Positions 27,346 through 37,023 of a stretch of DNA of 64,000 nt are shown here, one piece after another. The stretch lies in the NCBI RefSeq assembly GCF_013466985.1, contig NZ_CP059164.1, positions 3,667,001-3,731,000 on the forward strand, read 5' to 3'. The first letter of the stretch is position 1. The number at the start of each line of letters is the position of its first letter. Position numbers and translations under genes: made by a program. The notes under the pieces are model-generated. The model was not told where the DNA came from. It ran no database searches and was given only the letters and a program-made list of their open reading frames with translations. This stretch comes from Nocardioides ungokensis. Lineage in GTDB: Bacteria; Actinomycetota; Actinomycetes; Propionibacteriales; Nocardioidaceae.

Positions 27346-28332
27346 TCAGGCGCCGGTGTCGTAGGCCGCCAGGATGCGGTCCGCCGCGGTGGTCGCGGGC
27401 AGCTCCCCGGCCAGCACGGCGGCCCGGACCTGGTCCCGGATCGCCGCGACGCCGTGGGAGTGGCGCAGCCGCTCGGCCAGCTCGTCGCGGACCAGCGCCC
27501 ACATGAAGTCCAGCTGCTGGCCTGCCCGCTTGTCGGCGAGCCCCTGCTCACCGAGGTGCTCGCGGTGACCGAGCACCCGCTCCCACAGGTCGTCGACGCC
27601 GACGCCCTCCAGCGCCGAGCAGGTCACGACGGGCGGTGCCCACTCCCCCTTGCCGCGGACCATCCGCAGCGCCCCCGCGAGCTCGCGGGCCGCGACCCGG
27701 GCCTCCTGCTCCCGGTCGCCGTCGGCCTTGTTGACCGCGATCACGTCCGCGATCTCCAGGATCCCCTTCTTGATGCCCTGGAGCTGGTCACCGGTGCGCG
27801 CCAGGGTGAGGAAGAGGAACGTGTCGACCATGCCGGCCACGGTGACCTCGGACTGGCCGACCCCGACGGTCTCGACGAGCACCACGTCGTACGACGCGGC
27901 CTCGAGCACGGCCATCGCCTGGACGGTCGCCCGGGCCACCCCGCCGAGGGTGCCGGCGGAGGGCGAGGGCCGGATGTAGGCGTTCGGGTCGTGCGCCAGC
28001 CGGGCCATCCGGGTCTTGTCGCCGAGCACCGAGCCCCCGGTGCGCACCGAGCTCGGGTCGACGGCCAGCACGCCGACCCGGTGGCCCCGGGCCGTGAGCC
28101 GGGTGCCGAGCGCCTCGACGAAGGTGGACTTGCCGACCCCGGGGACCCCGGAGATGCCGACCCTCACCACGGGCGCGCGGGCACCGGTGACGTCGGGGTC
28201 GCTGAGATCGGCCAGCAGGTCCCTCGCCGCCGCCCGGTGGGCGGGCTTGGAGGACTCGACCAGCGTGATGGCCCGCGACACGGCGGCACGCCGGCCTGCG
28301 CGCACGCCCTCCACGAGCGCTGCGACCTCCAT
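27346..28332 (-). CDS. meaB: Methylmalonyl-CoA mutase-associated GTPase MeaB
   Basis: 328 aa G3E-family GTPase chaperone that loads and protects the B12 cofactor of methylmalonyl-CoA mutase. Walker A is GISGVPGVGKSTFVEALG, followed by AVDPSSVRTGGSVLGDKTRM, VLVETVGVGQSE and NKADGD, with a C-terminal dimerisation helix region. Its ATG overlaps the mutase large-subunit stop by one base (TGATG), so the chaperone and enzyme are cotranslated. Upstream in-frame sequence is only a shadow of the mutase gene. Confidence 0.94.
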   Translation of the reverse strand: MEVAALVEGVRAGRRAAVSRAITLVESSKPAHRAAARDLLADLSDPDVTGARAPVVRVGISGVPGVGKSTFVEALGTRLTARGHRVGVLAVDPSSVRTGGSVLGDKTRMARLAHDPNAYIRPSPSAGTLGGVARATVQAMAVLEAASYDVVLVETVGVGQSEVTVAGMVDTFLFLTLARTGDQLQGIKKGILEIADVIAVNKADGDREQEARVAARELAGALRMVRGKGEWAPPVVTCSALEGVGVDDLWERVLGHREHLGEQGLADKRAGQQLDFMWALVRDELAERLRHSHGVAAIRDQVRAAVLAGELPATTAADRILAAYDTGA

Positions 28333-30500
28333 CAGTGGTCCAGCTGCTCCCGCAGCTTCGCCAGCAGGTCCAGGGCGGACTCGGCGATGACCGTGCCGGG
28401 CAGGAAGACGGCCGCGGCGCCCATCTCCTGCAGGGTCGGGACGTCGTCGGGCGGGATCACGCCGCCGATGACGATCATGATGTCCGGGCGCCCCTGGTCC
28501 GCCAGCGCCTGCTTCAGGGCCGGCAACAGCGCGAGGTGGCCGGCGGCCAGCGACGAGACTCCGACGATGTGCACGTCGGCGTCGACGGCCTGCTGGGCGA
28601 CCTCCTCGGGCGTGGAGAACAGCGGCCCGACGTCGACGTCGAAGCCCATGTCGGCGAAGGCGCTGACCACGACCTTCTGGCCGCGGTCGTGGCCGTCCTG
28701 GCCCATCTTGGCGACCAGGATGCGGGGGCGCCGCCCCTCGGCCTCCTCGAACTCCTCGGTCGCGTCCAGCACCCGCTGCACCAGCTCGCTCCCCGAGGAG
28801 CCGGACTCGTCCCTGAACACGCCTGAGATCGTACGGATGACCGCCTGGTGGCGGCCGTAGACCTTCTCCAGCGCGTCCGAGATCTCGCCCACCGTCGCCT
28901 TCGCGCGGGCGGCGTCGACGGCGAGGGCCAGCAGGTTGCCGTCCAGTCCGGCGCCGGCGCCGCGCTCGGCCGAGCCCGTGAGCGCCTCGAGGCTCCGGCG
29001 GACCTCGTCGTCGTCGCGCTCCGCACGCAGCCGCTCGAGCTTGGCGATCTGCTGGCGGTAGACGTCGTCGTTGTCGACCTTGAGGACGTCGAGCCGGTCC
29101 TCGGCCGCGAGGCGGTAGGTGTTGACGCCGATCACCTTCTGCGCGCCGGAGTCGATCCGGGCCTGGGTGCGGGCGGCCGCCTCCTCGATGCGCATCTTGG
29201 GGATGCCCTGCTCGATCGCCTTCGCCATGCCGCCGGCGCGCTCGGCCTCCTGGATGTGGGCCCAGGCGCGCTCGGCGAGGTCGTGGGTGAGCCGCTCGAC
29301 GTAGTGGGAGCCGCCCCACGGGTCGATGGTGCCCGTCGTACCGCTCTCCTGCTGCAGCAGGAGCTGGGTGTTGCGGGCGATCCGCGCCGAGAAGTCGGTC
29401 GGCAGCGCGATCGCCTCGTCGAGGGCGTTGGTGTGCAGCGACTGGGTGTGGCCCTGGGTGGCGGCCATCGCCTCGATGCAGGTGCGCTGGACGTTGTTGA
29501 AGACGTCCTGCGCGGTGAGCGACCAGCCGCTGGTCTGCGAGTGCGTGCGCAGGCTCAGCGACTTGGGGTTCTTCGGGTCGAACTCGCGCACCAGCCGCGC
29601 CCAGAGCGCGCGGGCGGCGCGCATCTTGGCGACCTCCATGAAGAAGTTCATGCCGATCGCCCAGAAGAACGACAGGCGCGGCGCGAACTGGTCGATGGTC
29701 ATGCCGGTCGCGAGGCCCGCGCGGATGTACTCGACGCCGTCGGCGAGCGTGTACGCCAGCTCCAGGTCGGCCGTCGCCCCGGCCTCCTGGATGTGGTAGC
29801 CGGAGATCGAGATCGAGTTGAAGCGCGGCATCTTCTCGGCGGTGTAGCTGAAGATGTCGGAGATGATCCGCATGCTCGGCTGCGGCGGGTAGATGTAGGT
29901 GTTGCGGACCATGAACTCCTTGAGGATGTCGTTCTGGATCGTCCCCGTGAGCTGCTCCGGCTTCACCCCCTGCTCCTCGGCCGCCGCGATGTAGAGCGCC
30001 AGGACCGGCAGGACCGCGCCGTTCATGGTCATCGACACCGACATCTCGTCGAGCGGGATGCCGTCGAAGAGGGTGCGGGTGTCGTAGATCGAGTCGATCG
30101 CCACGCCGGCCATGCCGACGTCGCCGCGCACGCGCGGGTGGTCGGAGTCGTAGCCGCGGTGGGTGGCGAGGTCGAAGGCGACCGACAGACCCTTCTGGCC
30201 GGCGGCGAGGTTGCGGCGGTAGAACGCGTTGGACTCCTCCGCGGTCGAGAAGCCGGCGTACTGCCGGATCGTCCACGGCTGCGTGGTGTACATCGTCGGG
30301 TAGGGCCCGCGCAGGAACGGGCTCAGCCCGGGCAGGGTGTCGAGCGCGTCGAGGCCCTCGACGTCGGCCTGGGTGTAGAACGGCTTGATCTCGATGCCCT
30401 CGGGGCTGTGCCACGCCTCCCCGGCGCTGGGCGCCGCCGCGTCGGTCGGGCCGTTCGAGCCCCCGAGCGGGAGTCCGGCGAAGCTCTTCGGAATGCTCAT
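28332..30500 (-). CDS. Methylmalonyl-CoA mutase large (catalytic) subunit
   Basis: 722 aa B12-dependent mutase interconverting methylmalonyl-CoA and succinyl-CoA. N-terminal TIM-barrel: [52 protein letters not shown]. The C-terminal cobalamin domain has [13 protein letters not shown], giving the DxHxxG lower-ligand histidine, then GVSSLAAGH and [10 protein letters not shown]. It overlaps the small subunit (ATGA) and meaB (TGATG), making a tight three-gene operon. It links propionyl-CoA breakdown to the TCA cycle. Confidence 0.95.
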   Translation of the reverse strand: MSIPKSFAGLPLGGSNGPTDAAAPSAGEAWHSPEGIEIKPFYTQADVEGLDALDTLPGLSPFLRGPYPTMYTTQPWTIRQYAGFSTAEESNAFYRRNLAAGQKGLSVAFDLATHRGYDSDHPRVRGDVGMAGVAIDSIYDTRTLFDGIPLDEMSVSMTMNGAVLPVLALYIAAAEEQGVKPEQLTGTIQNDILKEFMVRNTYIYPPQPSMRIISDIFSYTAEKMPRFNSISISGYHIQEAGATADLELAYTLADGVEYIRAGLATGMTIDQFAPRLSFFWAIGMNFFMEVAKMRAARALWARLVREFDPKNPKSLSLRTHSQTSGWSLTAQDVFNNVQRTCIEAMAATQGHTQSLHTNALDEAIALPTDFSARIARNTQLLLQQESGTTGTIDPWGGSHYVERLTHDLAERAWAHIQEAERAGGMAKAIEQGIPKMRIEEAAARTQARIDSGAQKVIGVNTYRLAAEDRLDVLKVDNDDVYRQQIAKLERLRAERDDDEVRRSLEALTGSAERGAGAGLDGNLLALAVDAARAKATVGEISDALEKVYGRHQAVIRTISGVFRDESGSSGSELVQRVLDATEEFEEAEGRRPRILVAKMGQDGHDRGQKVVVSAFADMGFDVDVGPLFSTPEEVAQQAVDADVHIVGVSSLAAGHLALLPALKQALADQGRPDIMIVIGGVIPPDDVPTLQEMGAAAVFLPGTVIAESALDLLAKLREQLDH

Positions 30501-32236
30501 GCCAGCTTCTCCCTCGTCCGGGTCAGGAAGTCGAGTGCGTCCACGCCCATCGCGCAGGAGTCGTCGGTGCCGTCGAGCGGCTTGCCCGCGATGATCACCC
30601 AGGTGGCACCCGCCTCACGCAGCGCAGCGGCCGCGGCGGCACCCCACTCGGCGTACGCCGCGTCGGTGCCGGCCAGGCAGACGACTGCCTGGCCGTCGTA
30701 GGCCGCCACCAGCTCGCCGGCGTCCGTGGTCGGGCCGGCCACGTCGACCGCGATCCCGCCGGCGGCGAACAGGTTGGCGGCGAAGGTGGCGCGCGCGGTG
30801 TGGGCGGCGACCGTTCCGAGGGTGGCGAGGAAGACGTGCTCGCTCACGGGCTCGTCGCGCAGTGCCTCGAAGCTGGCGCCGTAGCGGCGGACAGGACGGG
30901 CGGTCGGGTCGGCCGGCCGCTCGGGCAGCACCCCGGCCAGGTCGGGGAACTCGGTGAGCCCCGTGATCGGGCGCTTGCGCCGGACGATCTCGGCCTCACG
31001 TCGGGCGACGGTCTGCTCGATGGCCTCGTCGAGGGACTCGCCGTCCTCCAGCCGGCCGAACACCTCCCACCCGGCACGGGCCAGGTCGTCGGTGAGCTTC
31101 TCGACGGCGTAGGAGCCGCCGGCCGGGTCGGTCACCCGGGCGACGTGCGACTCGGAGATCAACAGGCTGGAGGTGTTGCGCGCGATCCGTCGGCCGAAGG
31201 CGTCGGGCACCCCGAGCGGGCTGTCGAACGGCAGCACGGTCACCGCGTCGGCCCCGCCTACGCCGGCGGCGAAGGCGGCGACGCAGGTGCGGAGCATGTT
31301 CACCCAGGGGTCGTACTTGCTCATCATGGGGCGGCTGGTGACGGCGTGCTGCCGCTGCGCCCACCCCCCGGTCTCCTGCGCCGAGGCCTCGCTCAGCTCG
31401 AGCACCCGGGCCCAGAGCCGGCGGGCTGCGCGCAGCTTGGCGATGGTCGTGAACTGCTCGTCGGTGGCGGCGTAGCGGAACTCGAGGAGGCGCGCCGCCT
31501 CGTCGACCGACAGGCCGGAGCCGGTCAGCACCCGCAGCACCCGTGCGCCCACGGCCAGGGAGTGCGCGAGCTCCTGGGCGTCGGAGGCGCCGCGGTCGTG
31601 CGCGGCCGTCGCGTCGACGACCACGGCGAGGGTTCCGGCCCGCCGCGCGAGCTCGGCGACGGCCACCAGGTCCTCCTCGGCGGCCTCCCCGCTCACGCCG
31701 AGGTTGGTGCCGGGCGCGAGCTCGCGGCCGTCGGCGTGGGCGAGGAACGCCTCGGCGACGGCGACCGGTGCGGTCGGCGCGTCGAGCACGACGGGCGCCA
31801 GGTCCAGCAGCACGCCGTCGAGGAGCGTGGCGAGGTCGGTGTCGGCCGACGCCTCGAGCCAGAGCGAGGTCACGCCGCCGTTCAGGTCGACGAGGGCGGC
31901 CTCGTTGCCCGCCTTGGCGTCGCCGACAGCGAGGTGCGCCCGGATGTCCCAGTCGCCGGCCCGTGTCGGGCGTCCCGAGGTCTCGAGGTCCTCGAGCAGC
32001 GATGCGGTTCCGAGCGGCGTGACGGGGATGCCGTCGAGCGTCGTACGCGTGAGCCTGTCCCAGACCAGGTCGTCGGGGTCCTCGTCGCCCATCCGTCGCG
32101 ACTTGCGGAGCACGGCGGCGGCGGCCTGCTCCCAGTCGGAGATGCTCCATCGGTCGCCCGGGTCGGACAGGTCCAGCGTCCCCTGCTCCGGCTCGAGCTC
32201 CTCGGGCTCGTCCAGCCCGCCCTCGACCTGTGTCAT
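30497..32236 (-). CDS. Methylmalonyl-CoA mutase small (beta) subunit
   Basis: 579 aa structural partner of the catalytic subunit. It keeps barrel segments ([75 protein letters not shown]) but the C-terminal flavodoxin-like domain lacks the DxHxxG cobalamin motif, as expected for this subunit. ATG 32236 is the operon start. Its stop overlaps the large-subunit ATG. Three direct 11-base repeats lie just upstream. Confidence 0.92.
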   Translation of the reverse strand: MTQVEGGLDEPEELEPEQGTLDLSDPGDRWSISDWEQAAAAVLRKSRRMGDEDPDDLVWDRLTRTTLDGIPVTPLGTASLLEDLETSGRPTRAGDWDIRAHLAVGDAKAGNEAALVDLNGGVTSLWLEASADTDLATLLDGVLLDLAPVVLDAPTAPVAVAEAFLAHADGRELAPGTNLGVSGEAAEEDLVAVAELARRAGTLAVVVDATAAHDRGASDAQELAHSLAVGARVLRVLTGSGLSVDEAARLLEFRYAATDEQFTTIAKLRAARRLWARVLELSEASAQETGGWAQRQHAVTSRPMMSKYDPWVNMLRTCVAAFAAGVGGADAVTVLPFDSPLGVPDAFGRRIARNTSSLLISESHVARVTDPAGGSYAVEKLTDDLARAGWEVFGRLEDGESLDEAIEQTVARREAEIVRRKRPITGLTEFPDLAGVLPERPADPTARPVRRYGASFEALRDEPVSEHVFLATLGTVAAHTARATFAANLFAAGGIAVDVAGPTTDAGELVAAYDGQAVVCLAGTDAAYAEWGAAAAAALREAGATWVIIAGKPLDGTDDSCAMGVDALDFLTRTREKLA

Positions 32237-32292
32237 GGTGCGAACGATAGGAGCACCCGCGGAACGGGTTCCAGCCAGTGTGACTTTTTCAA

Positions 32293-32320
32293 TGCGCGTT
32301 CAGTGCGCGTTCAGTGCGCG
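32293..32320. repeat. Three 11-base direct repeats upstream of the mutase operon
   Basis: TGCGCGTTCAG occurs at 32293-32303 and 32304-32314, with a partial third copy (TGCGCGGGC) at 32315. The 11-base period places each copy on the same face of the helix. The site lies 57 bases upstream of the small-subunit ATG, suggesting a regulator binding array; no cognate regulator is known here. Confidence 0.5.
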
Positions 32321-32331
32321 GGCGACACCGG

Positions 32332-33090
32332 TCAGGACTCCTCCGCGGTGGTCATCGGCACCTCGGCCTCGGCCAGGTAGCGCTCGATCGCCTCCTCGAG
32401 AACGGCGTCGACCGGGCGGCCGCTGCGCTCCCCCACCGTGGCCAGCCGCTGCGTCAGCCCGGGCGGCACGGTCAGGACGGTTGCCCTGGCCGGCGCAGGA
32501 CGGCTCGCGCCCGGGCCGAACCTCGCCAGCGCCGCCACCACGACGGTGCCGAGCACGTCGAGGATCGCGACCACGCCGAGGGTGCGCAGGTAGAGGCTCC
32601 CCGGGTCGTGGACGCCGAGCACGAGCGCGGAGAGCAGTCCGGCCAGCGCCGCGGCCATGGCCAGGGTGCCGACCAGGATCCGGCGCAGCATCGGGCGGGC
32701 CAGCCGGCCCAGCACCAGCAGCAGGCAGGCCTGCGCCAGGGTGGCCGCCACGATCGCCCCGACGCCGAAGGACTGGCCGAGCAGCTCGTTGGGCGGGGTC
32801 TCGTAGTCGCGCCAGATCATGAACAGCGCGCTGACCACCGGGACGACCACGACGACGCCGCCGACCACTCCGACGAGCTGGTACGGCGTACCGGCCGTGG
32901 TGAGGTAGCAGAGCACGACGACGCTCGCGATCCCGACCAGCAGCGTCGTCAGCAGGACGCGGGCCTCGGGCGCGCCGAAGGCTCCCCCGCCGATCAGTGC
33001 GATCACCCCGAGCAGGGCCGCGAGGGAGAACGAGCCGATCGTGATCCGCACGATCGCCGTGCGGATCGGAGCGGCGGACTGCTCGACCAT
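32332..33090 (-). CDS. Membrane protein with C-terminal ribbon-helix-helix-like segment
   Basis: 252 aa. Six or so hydrophobic helices (ITIGSFSLAALLGVIALIGG, VLLTTLLVGIASVVVLCYL, LVGVVGGVVVVVPVVSALFM, VAATLAQACLLLVLGRLA, LVGTLAMAAALAGLLSALVL, VVAILDVLGTVVVAAL) are followed by a soluble tail, ATVLTVPPGLTQRLATVGER then RPVDAVLEEAIERYLAEAE, that resembles a CopG/Arc ribbon-helix-helix unit. Start ATG 33090. It is next to, and in the same direction as, the mutase operon. Function unknown; the tail resemblance is by eye and may only reflect a short helical domain. Confidence 0.6.
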   Translation of the reverse strand: MVEQSAAPIRTAIVRITIGSFSLAALLGVIALIGGGAFGAPEARVLLTTLLVGIASVVVLCYLTTAGTPYQLVGVVGGVVVVVPVVSALFMIWRDYETPPNELLGQSFGVGAIVAATLAQACLLLVLGRLARPMLRRILVGTLAMAAALAGLLSALVLGVHDPGSLYLRTLGVVAILDVLGTVVVAALARFGPGASRPAPARATVLTVPPGLTQRLATVGERSGRPVDAVLEEAIERYLAEAEVPMTTAEES

Positions 33091-33178
33091 GCCCGATGGT
33101 CCCACCGGCGAGACCCGCCGGACACCGGCCGATGGTCCCGGCCAAACCGGGTCGGGCGCCCTGACGTCGCTACGACCG

Positions 33179-33733
33179 TTACGCGGCCAGCCAGACGTCG
33201 AACGACCGGACGAAGCGGTCGTGGCTGGCGACCATGGCTGCTGCGTCACCGGGGACGCGCAGGACGTGGTCCCCCGGCACGACCAGGTGCTCACCCGGGA
33301 GCGCGTCGAGCACGCGCTGGCTGAAGTAGGGGTCGTCGGCGCCGATGACGACGAACTGCTCGGCGGGGTAGGACAGGAGAGGCTCGGCGAGGTCGGGCTC
33401 CGTGAGGAGCGGTGTGAGGCACGCGGCGTCGTACCCGCGCGCGGCGGCGACCGGGGCTGCCATGGTCCCGAGCGACTTGGCGACGACGATGACGCGCCCC
33501 GCGAAGCCGTCGACGGCCGCCTCCAGCTGGGATCCGACCCAGGCGACCTCGTCGGCGTCGCTGCTGAGCTGCGGCACCTCCCACCAGACCTGGCGCACGT
33601 CCCAACCCCGCATGAGGGCCACCTGGGCGGCGAAGAAGAGCATCGGCCCGTCGGGGGTGTACCTGCTGCCCGGGAGGATGACGCACCTGCCGACCGAGGT
33701 CCCGTCAGCGGCGAGGTCGACGTAACGAGTCAC
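33179..33733 (-). CDS. Small alpha/beta hydrolase-like protein
   Basis: 184 aa. PGSRYTPDGPMLFFAAQVA opens an alpha/beta hydrolase-like core; VIVVAKSLGTMAAPVAA places a serine in a nucleophile-elbow-like turn (KSLGT rather than GxSxG), and GADDPYFSQ and VPGDHVLRVPGD supply candidate Asp and His. The length is short for the family. Start taken as GTG 33733 (VTRYVDLAADG); ATG 33751 adds six residues. Stands alone between a membrane protein and a DUF222 gene. Substrate unknown. Confidence 0.65.
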   Translation of the reverse strand: MTRYVDLAADGTSVGRCVILPGSRYTPDGPMLFFAAQVALMRGWDVRQVWWEVPQLSSDADEVAWVGSQLEAAVDGFAGRVIVVAKSLGTMAAPVAAARGYDAACLTPLLTEPDLAEPLLSYPAEQFVVIGADDPYFSQRVLDALPGEHLVVPGDHVLRVPGDAAAMVASHDRFVRSFDVWLAA

Positions 33734-33965
33734 CGCGACACGGTCCCACACTCGTCGGCAGATCCGTGCGGGTCGATCGCGGATCGCGGTCGAGCGTCAG
33801 GCTGGCTTGCGTGCGAGCCACATGGCTCCGGACGCGGGATGCTCAGGCCCGCGCATCGGGAGTCCGCCGTATCCGTCGGTCGAGACGTCCATGCCCGGCA
33901 TAGCGATCCACGACACGAGTGACACGGATCGGAGCCTGGTGCCTCGGATGAACACAAACCTCGAG

Positions 33966-35369
33966 TCAGGCGACGCAGCTGTAGACACCGGGGTCGAGCT
34001 CGACGATCTCGGGATGGTGGGTGCCCTGGTGGTCGACGATGCGCCACAGGCCGTTGGGGGTCTTCCAGAGCTTGGTGGTCGAGTCGATGATCCACACCAC
34101 GTAGGGCAGGTGGGTCTTGGCCCGGTGGTGGCCCCTCGTGAGGGGCTGGGCATTGGTGTCGCTGGTCTGGCCCGGTGGTCCGTCGGCGTCGTACGTCACG
34201 GGGTGGTCCATGTCGGCCGCTCGGCCGGTGCCGATCATCGTGACCGAGCCGGGAAACCCGTCGCCGGGTGACCGGAGCCTGGCTCGGGTCTTCATGGTGG
34301 TGGGGTGCTCGTAGCCGTCCACGGCTCGCTGCTCATCGAGGTCGATCACCGGGGTCATCGTGATGTTGACGTGGCCGAGCAGCGTGACCAGCTGGGCAAG
34401 CAGCTGCGGGCCGAGCGTCTCCACCCGGGCGACGCCCGGGGCGCGACGGGTCAGGACGTCCTCGTGCAGGTGGACGAACACCTGCGCCTTCGGCCGGAGC
34501 CGGGAGAGGTCCAGGGTCCTGAGCAGCTCCAGAGCTCGCTCGGACAGGGCGACCGAACGCGACGGAGGCTCGATCGGGGCCGCCTGGGTCGACTCCAGGA
34601 TCAGCTGGAGCGCCTCTGCGGGCCGGGCGAGCCAACCGAACGCCAGGGAGCGGAGCTCGTCGCGGTTGAGGTCGCGAGGAGTGTCGGGGCGCAGGTCCTC
34701 TCGAGCATCGAGGATGTCGGCGACCTGCTCGACGGTCGCGTCGAACCAGGTGGCGTCACCGGCATCGAGGCGGGCGAAGATGGTGCGCAGTCCGTTCTCG
34801 TCGGTGCGGGAGACTCCCACGAAGCGGCGGCGCAGCTCGGCCTCCACCTTCTCGGCATGGGCCTCCGGGTCGGCCTCGATGACCTTGGCCTCGGCCAGGC
34901 TGAGCAGCCGGCCCGACGGCAGCGTGCCGATCACCGGCGCCAGGGCCACGTCGACCAGCCGGACCGCCTCGAGGGACAACTGGCGGGTCATCCGGGCGAC
35001 CTGGCGGACCACCCAGATCTCACAGCGCAGCTCGTGGGCGGCAGTCCAGACCAGCGGGAGGCGGTGCTGCAGGTCAAGGGTGTCGGCAACCATGCTGCGG
35101 GCGGCATTGGTGTGGCAGTCGAAGGCGATGCCGAGCTCGGGCAGGGACAGCTGCCGCAGCGGCGGAGTCCCCTCCCCACCGACGATCACCAACCGGTCGC
35201 AGCCGGGAACCGCCGTGTGGCCGGGGTCGGTCCGCGGGTCCGAGGAGTGCAGGGCCGCCCAGTGCGCGGCCAGCCGCAGGTCCTCCAGCTCCCCTGCCCG
35301 GCGCTCGACGACTCGCTGCTGCGCCAGGGCGAGCAGACCCGGGGCGTCGAGGTCGTCGATGGAAGCCAT
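33966..35369 (-). CDS. DUF222-HNH endonuclease family protein (13E12 repeat type), copy 2, intact
   Basis: 467 aa, the only uninterrupted copy of three in the window. The N-terminal DUF222 region is helical (LDAPGLLALAQQRVVERRA, EDLRLAAHWAALHSSDPRT, SLPELGIAFDCHTNAARSM, VWTAAHELRCEIWVVRQVA). The C-terminus has an HNH-like fold: ADMDHPVTYDADGPPGQT, then LTRGHHRAKTHLPYVVW. It lacks the CxxPxC zinc pair seen in the other two copies, which marks a second HNH subtype. Start ATG 35369, with an SOS-like box 29 bases upstream. Family members multiply in actinobacterial genomes; biological role unclear. Confidence 0.85.
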   Translation of the reverse strand: MASIDDLDAPGLLALAQQRVVERRAGELEDLRLAAHWAALHSSDPRTDPGHTAVPGCDRLVIVGGEGTPPLRQLSLPELGIAFDCHTNAARSMVADTLDLQHRLPLVWTAAHELRCEIWVVRQVARMTRQLSLEAVRLVDVALAPVIGTLPSGRLLSLAEAKVIEADPEAHAEKVEAELRRRFVGVSRTDENGLRTIFARLDAGDATWFDATVEQVADILDAREDLRPDTPRDLNRDELRSLAFGWLARPAEALQLILESTQAAPIEPPSRSVALSERALELLRTLDLSRLRPKAQVFVHLHEDVLTRRAPGVARVETLGPQLLAQLVTLLGHVNITMTPVIDLDEQRAVDGYEHPTTMKTRARLRSPGDGFPGSVTMIGTGRAADMDHPVTYDADGPPGQTSDTNAQPLTRGHHRAKTHLPYVVWIIDSTTKLWKTPNGLWRIVDHQGTHHPEIVELDPGVYSCVA

Positions 35370-35397
35370 GCATCATGGTAGTCCAGTTTGACTTCAT

Positions 35398-35413
35398 TCG
35401 TCAATATGTTCGA
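35398..35413 (-). promoter_or_regulatory. Partial LexA (SOS) box upstream of DUF222 copy 2
   Basis: Read on the minus strand the site is TCGAACATATTGACGA. The left half TCGAAC is a perfect match to the actinobacterial SOS consensus TCGAAC-N4-GTTCGA; the right half matches 3 of 6. It lies 29 bases upstream of the start codon, between this gene and a divergent acetyltransferase. Confidence 0.4.
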
Positions 35414-35438
35414 ACAGGTTTCGGACCGACGGCACGAC

Positions 35439-35470
35439 ACACGCTGCGGCACACGCTGCGGCACACGCTG
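35439..35470. repeat. 12-base tandem repeat
   Basis: ACACGCTGCGGC is repeated twice exactly and then two-thirds of a third time (ending ACACGCTG). It lies in the divergent gap between DUF222 copy 2 and the GNAT gene. Short, probably a slippage-generated tract; could also hold regulator sites. Confidence 0.7.
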
Positions 35471-35529
35471 ACGCGGGACCGCCCGGGAAGTCGCTGGCCG
35501 CGACCATTGCCTGCTGACAGGGTGAGCGC

Positions 35530-36194
35530 ATGTCGCTGACGCTCGAGGACCTGTGGCCACCGTTCGCACTCTCCGTGACCTGTGGTCCGCTGACACTCCG
35601 AGCGATGCGCGACGAGGATCTGCCCGAGCTCGTCGAGGCCGCCGCTGAGGCATTCACGGCGATGACAAGCGACCGTTCCCGTGGGCCTGGGCCGACCAGC
35701 CGATGCCGTGGCTGGGGCGAGATCTCGCGAGTCGCTACTGGAAGTACCGCGCCACCTTTCCGGGAGATGAGTGGGCCCTTCCCCTCGTCGTCCGCCACGA
35801 GGGCCGGATCGTCGGCATCCAGGGCGCCGAAGCGTCCCGGTTCCCGGTCCTGCGGACACCGGACACGTTCTCCTGGCTGACCCAGTCCATGCAGGGCCGC
35901 GGTCTGGGCACCCTGATGCGTCAGGCGATCTGCGCTCTCTTCTTCGATGAGCTCGACGTCCATGCCATGACCAGCGGCGCCTACGCGGACAACCCCGCAT
36001 CTGCGGCCGTGAGCAGGAAGGTGGGCTTCGTGCCCAACGGCACCAGGCTCGAGCTGCGGGACGGCGACGCGGCTGAGCACAACAAGTTCATCCTGACCCG
36101 GGATCGGTTCATCAGGCCCGCCGTGCCGGTGACCATTCGGGGTGGCGCCGCACTCAGGGTCTTCGCGGGCGTTGCGCGCCCCGGGGACGGCTAG
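35530..36194 (+). CDS. GNAT family N-acetyltransferase, one frameshift
   Basis: About 221 aa. The first part, CGPLTLRAMRDEDLPELVEA, is the usual GNAT N-terminal strand-helix. After a break near 35675 (FPWAWADQP restored) the body follows: EWALPLVVRHEGRIVGIQGA, MQGRGLGTLMRQAICALFF with the acetyl-CoA loop GRGLGT, ADNPASAAVSRKVGFVPNG. Such proteins acetylate small molecules, antibiotics or protein N-termini; the substrate is not evident. Divergent from DUF222 copy 2. Confidence 0.8.
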
Positions 36195-36236
36195 CTCCGC
36201 GCCCGCCACAGCTACGACACCTCAGGGCACGCGCGC

Positions 36237-37013
36237 TCAGACTTCCGTGCGGCCGTCGTCGTCCTTGTTGCGGATGCCGATCTTGCTGCCGAGCCAGACG
36301 AGCGGGTCGAACTTCCGGTCGATCACGCGCTCCTTCATCGGGATGATCGCGTTGTCGGTGATCTTGATGCCCTCGGGGCACACCTCGGTGCAGCACTTGG
36401 TGATGTTGCACATCCCGATCCCCGCCGCGCCCTGGGCCAGGCTCCGGCGGTCATGGGTGTCGAGCGGGTGCATGTCGAGCTCGGCGTACCGCAGGAAGAA
36501 GCGGGGGCCGGCGAAGGCCGGCTTGTTCTCCTCGTGGTCGCGCACGACGTGGCAGGTGTTCTGGCACAGGAAGCACTCGATGCACTTGCGGAACTCCTGG
36601 CCGCGCTCGACGTCGACCTGCGCCATCCGGCGCTTGCCGTCGGCGTCGCGCGGCGGCGGGGCGAACGACGGGAGCTCGCGTGCCTTCTCGTAGTTGAAGG
36701 ACACGTCGGTCACCAGGTCGCGGATCACCGGGAAGGTCCGCATCGGGGTGACGGTGATGGTCTCCGTCTCGTCGAAGTCCGAGAGCCGGGTCATGCACAT
36801 CAGCGCCGGACGGCCGTTGACCTCTGCGCTGCAGGAGCCGCACTTGCCGGCCTTGCAGTTCCAGCGGACGGCGAGGTCCCCGGCCTGGGTGGCCTGCACC
36901 CGGTGGATCGCGTCGAGCACGACCTCGCCCTCGGACACCTCGACGGTGTAGTCGCCCAGCTCCCCGCCGTCCTGGTCGCCGCGCCAGATCCGCATCTTCA
37001 GCTCGTATCCCAT
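36237..37013 (-). CDS. sdhB: Succinate dehydrogenase/fumarate reductase iron-sulfur subunit, system 1
   Basis: 258 aa electron-transfer subunit. The plant-type [2Fe-2S] site is CKAGKCGSCSAEVNGRPALMC-like (Cys pattern in residues ~52-73); the C-terminal part has CIECFLCQNTCHVV and MCNITKCCTEVCPEGI for the [4Fe-4S] and [3Fe-4S] clusters. Third gene of the minus-strand operon, 10 bases after the flavoprotein stop, with GGGAG before its ATG. Its own sequence is clean. Paired with a flavoprotein of the mycobacterial Sdh1 kind. Confidence 0.93.
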   Translation of the reverse strand: MGYELKMRIWRGDQDGGELGDYTVEVSEGEVVLDAIHRVQATQAGDLAVRWNCKAGKCGSCSAEVNGRPALMCMTRLSDFDETETITVTPMRTFPVIRDLVTDVSFNYEKARELPSFAPPPRDADGKRRMAQVDVERGQEFRKCIECFLCQNTCHVVRDHEENKPAFAGPRFFLRYAELDMHPLDTHDRRSLAQGAAGIGMCNITKCCTEVCPEGIKITDNAIIPMKERVIDRKFDPLVWLGSKIGIRNKDDDGRTEV

Positions 37014-37023
37014 CGGGATCTCC

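Noticed and set aside
27346..30414. A giant MeaB fusion protein
   Set aside because: The N-terminal two thirds is a shifted-frame shadow of the mutase large subunit; meaB has its own ATG at 28332 overlapping the mutase stop.
32237..32331. Cobalamin riboswitch upstream of the mutase operon
   Set aside because: The gap is only 95 bases, far too short for a B12 riboswitch, and no B12-box-like sequence is visible; it holds direct repeats instead.
33797..33965. Small minus-strand gene between the hydrolase and DUF222 copy 2
   Set aside because: A protein-like stretch (MPGMDVSTDGYGGLPMRG) is open but has no start signal or recognisable family; not enough support.
35439..35470. CRISPR-like array
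   Set aside because: A 12-base direct tandem repeat without spacers and no cas genes.
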